Source: an uncultured Clostridia bacterium
GTDB taxonomy: Bacteria; Bacillota; Clostridia; Christensenellales; Aristaeellaceae
Length of the DNA stretch: 9,660 nucleotides
Assembly: GCA_946410395.1 (NCBI GenBank)
Contig: CAMKAE010000075.1
Location: 1 to 9,660 of the forward strand
Direction: 5' to 3'
Shown: piece by piece, positions 6,715 to 9,660 of the stretch
Position numbering within the stretch: position 1 is the first letter of the stretch
Layout of the letters: each line of letters starts with the position of its first letter
Notes under the pieces: generated by a model
Databases searched by the model: none
What the model was told of the DNA's origin: nothing
What the model saw: the letters and a program-made list of their open reading frames with translations, nothing else
Program-made: the position numbers and the translations under genes

Positions 6715-7920
6715 TTACGGTTCGCCCTCGTCGCCGTTCTCCGCGCCGAGGTCCAGGCTGTTGAGCCTGCCGCGGATGGCGTTGGTTTTCGACAGGGCGG
6801 TATCCATGGACTCGCTGGCCTGCTGCAGGCGCTGGCGGGTCTTTTCCAGTGTGTCGGCAAAGCGCCCGAAATCGCGCTTCACTTCGGTCAGCAGCTGCCA
6901 CACCTCGCCGGAGCGCTGCTCGATGGCCAGGGTCCGGAAGCCCATCTGCAGCGCGTTGAGCAGGGCCGCGAACGTGGAGGGGCCCGCCATGACGATCCGG
7001 CTGTTCCGCTGGAGCTCCTCCATGAGCGCCGCGTCTCCGGCGGCTTCCGCATAGAGGCCTTCCACCGGCAGAAACATGACGGCAAAGTCGGTGGAGTGAG
7101 GCGGAACCACATATTTCGAGGCGATGCGGTTTGCCTCGGTCCGGAGCCTGGCGTGCAGGGCTTTCCGGCTCTGGGCGAGCGCGGCGGCGTCGCCCGCGGC
7201 GGAGGCCTCCTGCAGCCGCAGCCAGTCCTCCTGGGGAAACTTGGCGTCGATGGGGAGCCAGATCGCGCCGCTCTCCCTGCCCGGGAGGCGGATGGCAAAC
7301 TCGACGCGCTCCTGGCTGCCGGGGACGATGCAGACGTTGGCCTCGTACTGGCCGGGCGCGAGCACTTCCGCCAGCAGCGCGCCCAGCTGGACCTCGCCCC
7401 AAGTGCCGCGGGTCTTGACGTTCGCGAAAACCTTTTTCAGGTCGCTGACGCCGGCGGCAAGGGTCTGCATCTCCCCGAGGCCTCTTGAGACCTGCTCAAG
7501 GCGCCGGGAGACCAGCTCAAAGCTCTCTCCGAGGCGCCGGTCGAGGGAGTCCGCCAGGCGCTGATCGACGGCGCGCTGCATTTCGCTGAGCTGGGCGGCG
7601 TTCTCCCGGCGCATCTCCGCCATGCGGCCGTCCAGCTGCCGGACGGTTTCCAGCATCGTGGCAAACTGCCCCTGCTGCGCCTGGCCCAGCTGGCCCTGCG
7701 CGGCGGACGCATCCCGGAGCGCCTGCTGCACGGCGCTCTTCTCGCTGTCCAGCGCGTCCAGCAGCTCGTCGGCCACCTGGTTGATCAAGCCGGCCTGCTG
7801 CTGTGCGTTCTGCCGCTCGCCGATGCGCTGGCCCCGCTGCTGAATCAGCAGGGCAAGAAGCAGGCCCGCAACGGCGGCCATCATCAGCAGCAGCACGATC
7901 TCCGCCCATGTAACCGTCAT
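6715..7920 (-). CDS. rmuC: RmuC-family DNA recombination protein
   Basis: The protein has 401 residues from ATG 7920. An N-terminal membrane segment (about residues 6-27) is followed by a long Gln-, Ala-, Glu- and Arg-rich coiled-coil region (about 30-165) and the RmuC domain. That domain shows GTWGEVQLG (172-180), EANVCIVPGSQERVEFAIRLPG and WLPIDAKFPQEDW (221-233), all hallmark blocks; the last contains the Asp-x-Lys of a restriction-endonuclease-like core. E. coli RmuC limits inversions at short inverted repeats; its biochemical activity is poorly known. An extension upstream to 8016 is possible in frame but falls inside argH and has no family likeness. The start follows argH by 10 bases, suggesting co-expression. 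Its stop (6717-6715) faces the addB stop with 2 bp between. Confidence 0.93.
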   Translation of the reverse strand: MTVTWAEIVLLLMMAAVAGLLLALLIQQRGQRIGERQNAQQQAGLINQVADELLDALDSEKSAVQQALRDASAAQGQLGQAQQGQFATMLETVRQLDGRMAEMRRENAAQLSEMQRAVDQRLADSLDRRLGESFELVSRRLEQVSRGLGEMQTLAAGVSDLKKVFANVKTRGTWGEVQLGALLAEVLAPGQYEANVCIVPGSQERVEFAIRLPGRESGAIWLPIDAKFPQEDWLRLQEASAAGDAAALAQSRKALHARLRTEANRIASKYVVPPHSTDFAVMFLPVEGLYAEAAGDAALMEELQRNSRIVMAGPSTFAALLNALQMGFRTLAIEQRSGEVWQLLTEVKRDFGRFADTLEKTRQRLQQASESMDTALSKTNAIRGRLNSLDLGAENGDEGEP

Positions 7921-7924
7921 GGCA

Positions 7925-7931
7925 TCCTCCT
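7925..7931 (-). promoter_or_regulatory. Ribosome binding site of rmuC, overlapping the argH stop codon
   Basis: AGGAGGA on the minus strand ends 4 bases before ATG 7920. Its first base is the last base of the argH TGA stop (7933-7931), so ribosomes finishing argH would land on the rmuC initiation site. This supports translational coupling and the 7920 start. Confidence 0.75.
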
Positions 7932-9301
7932 CAGCCCAGCTGCGCCAGGGCGGCGTCGATGGCGGCCTGCACGGCCTCCGGCGCAGGACCGCCGGGGATG
8001 TTCCGGCGCTCGACACAGGCTTTGCTGCTCATGGCTTCGTAAACATCGCTCTCAAATGCTGGGTGGAAGCGCTGCAGCTCGTCCAGGCGCAGGTCCAGCA
8101 GCGCTTTGTTCTGGTCCAGGCAGTGCGCGACGAGCTGGCCTACCACCCGGTGGGCGTCCCGGAAGGCCACGCCCTTGCGGACCAGGTAGTCCGCGCAGTC
8201 CGTGGCGTTGGTGAAGCCGCTCTCGGTGCCCCGGGCCATCTCCTCCTTGCGGAAGGTGAGGGTTCGCAGCATGGCAGTGAACACCGTCAGGGACTTGACC
8301 AGGGTATCCCGGGCGTCGAAGAAGCCCTCCTTGTCCTCCTGCATGTCCTTGTTGTAGGCCAGGGGCAGGCCCTTCATCACGGTGAGCAGGCCCATCAGGT
8401 CCCCGTAGACCCGGCCGGTCTTGCCGCGGATCAGCTCCGCCACGTCCGGGTTTTTCTTCTGCGGCATGATGGAAGAGCCGGTGGAGAAGGCGTCGTCCAT
8501 GGTCACAAAGTGAAACTCCGTCGTGGACCAGAGGATCAGCTCCTCGGAGAAGCGGGAGAGGTGCATCATGCACACGGAGGCCGCGTGCAGGTAATCCAGC
8601 AGATAATCCCGGTCGCTGACGCCGTCCAGGCTGTTGGCGGTGACGGCGGGGAAGTCGAGCAGCTCTGCTACGCGCGCCCGGTTTAGCGGGTAGGTCGTGC
8701 CGGCCAACGCGCCGGAGCCCAGCGGCATCACGTTGGCAGCCGCCTCCGCCCGGGCAAAGCGCTCCCGGTCGCGGAGAAACATCTGCACATAGGCCATCAT
8801 GTGATGGGCCAGGGTGATCGGCTGCGCCTTTTGAAGGTGCGTGTACCCGGGCATGACGGTGTGCAGGTTGTCCTTCGCGATGTCCAGCAGCGCGCGGATC
8901 AGGTCGGCCGTAAGCTCCTGCGCCTCCCGGCAGCACGCGCGGGCGTACATGCGGGTGTCCAGCGCAACCTGATCGTTGCGGCTGCGGCCGGTGTGCAGGC
9001 GCTTTCCGGCCTCGCCGATGCGCTCGGTCAGGATGGTCTCGACGTTCATGTGGATGTCCTCGGCGTCGGTCATCCATTTGATTTTGCCCGCGCGCGCATC
9101 CTCCAGGATGCCCTTCAGGCCTTCCACGATGGCGCGGGCGTCCGCTTCGGGAATGATGCCCTGTTCGCCCAGCATCGTGGCATGCGCGATGGAGCCGAGA
9201 ATATCCTGTTCATACAGCCGTTTGTCAAAGCTGATGGATGAATTGAAGTCATCCACCAGGCCGTCGGTCGCCTTGCTGAAGCGTCCGCCCCATAGTTTCA
9301 T
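7931..9301 (-). CDS. argH: Argininosuccinate lyase
   Basis: The protein has 456 residues, the normal length. It is a cytosolic homotetramer of the fumarase/aspartase superfamily that splits argininosuccinate into arginine and fumarate, the last step of arginine synthesis. Visible blocks are MKLWGGRF at the N-terminus, LHTGRSRNDQVALD (102-115), GYTHLQKAQP (152-161, with the catalytic Thr-His at 154-155), and the superfamily signature GSSIMPQKKNPD (275-286), whose Ser pair supplies the catalytic serine. All appear intact. Two ATGs are close together: the one at 9307 touches its Shine-Dalgarno sequence, while 9301 lies 6 bases from it and gives the canonical MKLWGGRF start, so 9301 is chosen. 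It lies 21 bases after trmL and 10 before rmuC, in the same orientation. The usual partner argG is not in the window. Confidence 0.97.
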   Translation of the reverse strand: MKLWGGRFSKATDGLVDDFNSSISFDKRLYEQDILGSIAHATMLGEQGIIPEADARAIVEGLKGILEDARAGKIKWMTDAEDIHMNVETILTERIGEAGKRLHTGRSRNDQVALDTRMYARACCREAQELTADLIRALLDIAKDNLHTVMPGYTHLQKAQPITLAHHMMAYVQMFLRDRERFARAEAAANVMPLGSGALAGTTYPLNRARVAELLDFPAVTANSLDGVSDRDYLLDYLHAASVCMMHLSRFSEELILWSTTEFHFVTMDDAFSTGSSIMPQKKNPDVAELIRGKTGRVYGDLMGLLTVMKGLPLAYNKDMQEDKEGFFDARDTLVKSLTVFTAMLRTLTFRKEEMARGTESGFTNATDCADYLVRKGVAFRDAHRVVGQLVAHCLDQNKALLDLRLDELQRFHPAFESDVYEAMSSKACVERRNIPGGPAPEAVQAAIDAALAQLG

Positions 9302-9307
9302 GGCCAT

Positions 9308-9313
9308 TCCTCA
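9308..9313 (-). promoter_or_regulatory. Ribosome binding site of argH
   Basis: TGAGGA on the minus strand is followed at once by ATG 9307 and after 6 bases by ATG 9301. Only the second spacing is workable, which decides the argH start. Confidence 0.7.
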
Positions 9314-9322
9314 TTTCTGCGT

Positions 9323-9660
9323 TCATTTGGGCTTTTTGCCCAGATAATCCAGCCAGGGCGCGTCGGGCTCGTCCCGCCCTGTGAGGTTTCCCTGCCCGGA
9401 AAGGCCCGGGAAGGCGTTCTGCCGCAGGGCCTCATAGAGCACCACCGCCGCGGCGTTGGAGAGATTCAGGCTGCGAGCCTCCGGGCGCATGGGGATCCGG
9501 ACGCACCTGTCATATTGCGCGGCGAGCAGGTTTTCCGGCAGGCCCTGGGACTCCCGGCCGAAAAAGAGAAAGTCGTCCGGCCCGTATGCCGCCTCCGTGT
9601 AGCTTCGGGGCGCTTTGGTGGACGCGTACCAGCACCGCGCGCCGGGGTTTTTCCGGAAGA
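9323..9660 (-). CDS. trmL: tRNA (cytidine(34)-2'-O)-methyltransferase TrmL, N-terminus beyond the right edge
   Basis: The last 111 residues are visible, ending at the TGA at 9325-9323; the start lies off the window. The sequence carries the C-terminal SPOUT knot motifs of the SpoU/TrmH family: FLFFGRESQGLP (residues 30-41 of the visible part) and RIPMRPEARSLNLSNAAAVV (54-73, seen in two parts), then YEALRQ (75-80). The knot binds S-adenosylmethionine. The IPM-RPEARSLNLSN form is typical of TrmL, which 2'-O-methylates the wobble nucleotide of tRNA-Leu isoacceptors. Other SpoU-family members such as TrmJ or TrmH are less likely from this motif. After the YEALRQ helix the protein has a tail of about 30 residues ending GKKPK, longer than I recall for E. 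coli TrmL. It is followed by argH after 21 bases. Confidence 0.9.
   Translation of the reverse strand, partial: FRKNPGARCWYASTKAPRSYTEAAYGPDDFLFFGRESQGLPENLLAAQYDRCVRIPMRPEARSLNLSNAAAVVLYEALRQNAFPGLSGQGNLTGRDEPDAPWLDYLGKKPK

Noticed and set aside
5978..7402. 474-codon minus-strand open frame spanning the end of addB and part of rmuC
   Set aside because: It is out of frame with rmuC and antisense to addB, and its product is Gly-, Arg- and Pro-rich without motifs.
7921..8016. Longer rmuC reading from 8016
   Set aside because: The extra 32 residues overlap the argH C-terminus, are Pro- and Arg-rich, and precede the membrane segment that begins RmuC. ATG 7920 has a strong ribosome site.
9328..9342. 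TGGGC-TTTTT-GCCCA hairpin at the end of trmL as a terminator
   Set aside because: The stem is 5 bp, the A/T run is in the loop and not after the stem, and it encodes the last residues of TrmL. argH follows closely in the same direction.
1..9660. Mobile element, CRISPR array, tRNA/rRNA or defence cluster
   Set aside because: I saw no transposase or integrase motif, no regularly spaced repeats and no RNA gene, and all sizeable frames are accounted for by housekeeping or envelope genes. AddB and RmuC act on DNA but here look like normal chromosomal genes.

Overview
The window is GC-rich, tightly packed bacterial DNA with no gene-free stretch over 300 bases. It reads as ordinary chromosome, probably from a high-GC Bacillota (Clostridia-like) organism. 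The reasons are an AddB-type (not RecB/RecC-type) recombination nuclease with its iron-sulfur cysteines, strong purine-rich Shine-Dalgarno sites, GTG and TTG starts, a textbook sigma-A promoter and a bacterial VTC-domain protein. The taxonomic call is an inference; nothing in the window fixes genus or family.

Layout: (1) 1-521, minus strand: N-terminal 173 residues of a VTC-domain (polyphosphate polymerase type) protein that runs off the left edge. (2) 522-707: a 186-bp divergent intergenic region with a near-consensus promoter (TTGATA, 17 bp, TATAAT) firing rightward and a 17-bp inverted repeat in the leader of the VTC gene. (3) 708-6712, plus strand: a likely three-gene transcript made of an AlgJ/AlgX-like SGNH membrane-anchored protein, an AlgI-like MBOAT O-acyltransferase and addB. 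(4) 6715-9660, minus strand: a run read leftward of trmL (partial), argH and rmuC. It converges on addB with only 2 bp between the two stop codons.

Functional reading: the SGNH and MBOAT pair looks like a two-gene module for O-acetylating an extracellular glycan. The MBOAT would carry acetyl across the membrane and the SGNH protein would hand it to the polymer, but no polymer synthesis genes are visible. AddB is the nuclease and iron-sulfur subunit of the AddAB double-strand-break resection enzyme; its partner addA is not next to it here. RmuC is a membrane-anchored coiled-coil protein linked to limiting DNA rearrangements, ArgH makes arginine from argininosuccinate, and TrmL methylates the tRNA wobble ribose.

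Start-site choices matter. Four genes have a better start than the longest possible reading frame: 708 GTG, 1960 TTG, 3395 ATG and 9301 ATG. Each is chosen from the Shine-Dalgarno position and, where available, the family's usual N-terminus. I see no mobile element, CRISPR array, RNA gene or convincing new system. The most notable points are a degenerate Walker A region in AddB, the missing addA neighbour, and the Gly-x-His-Trp variant in the SGNH protein.
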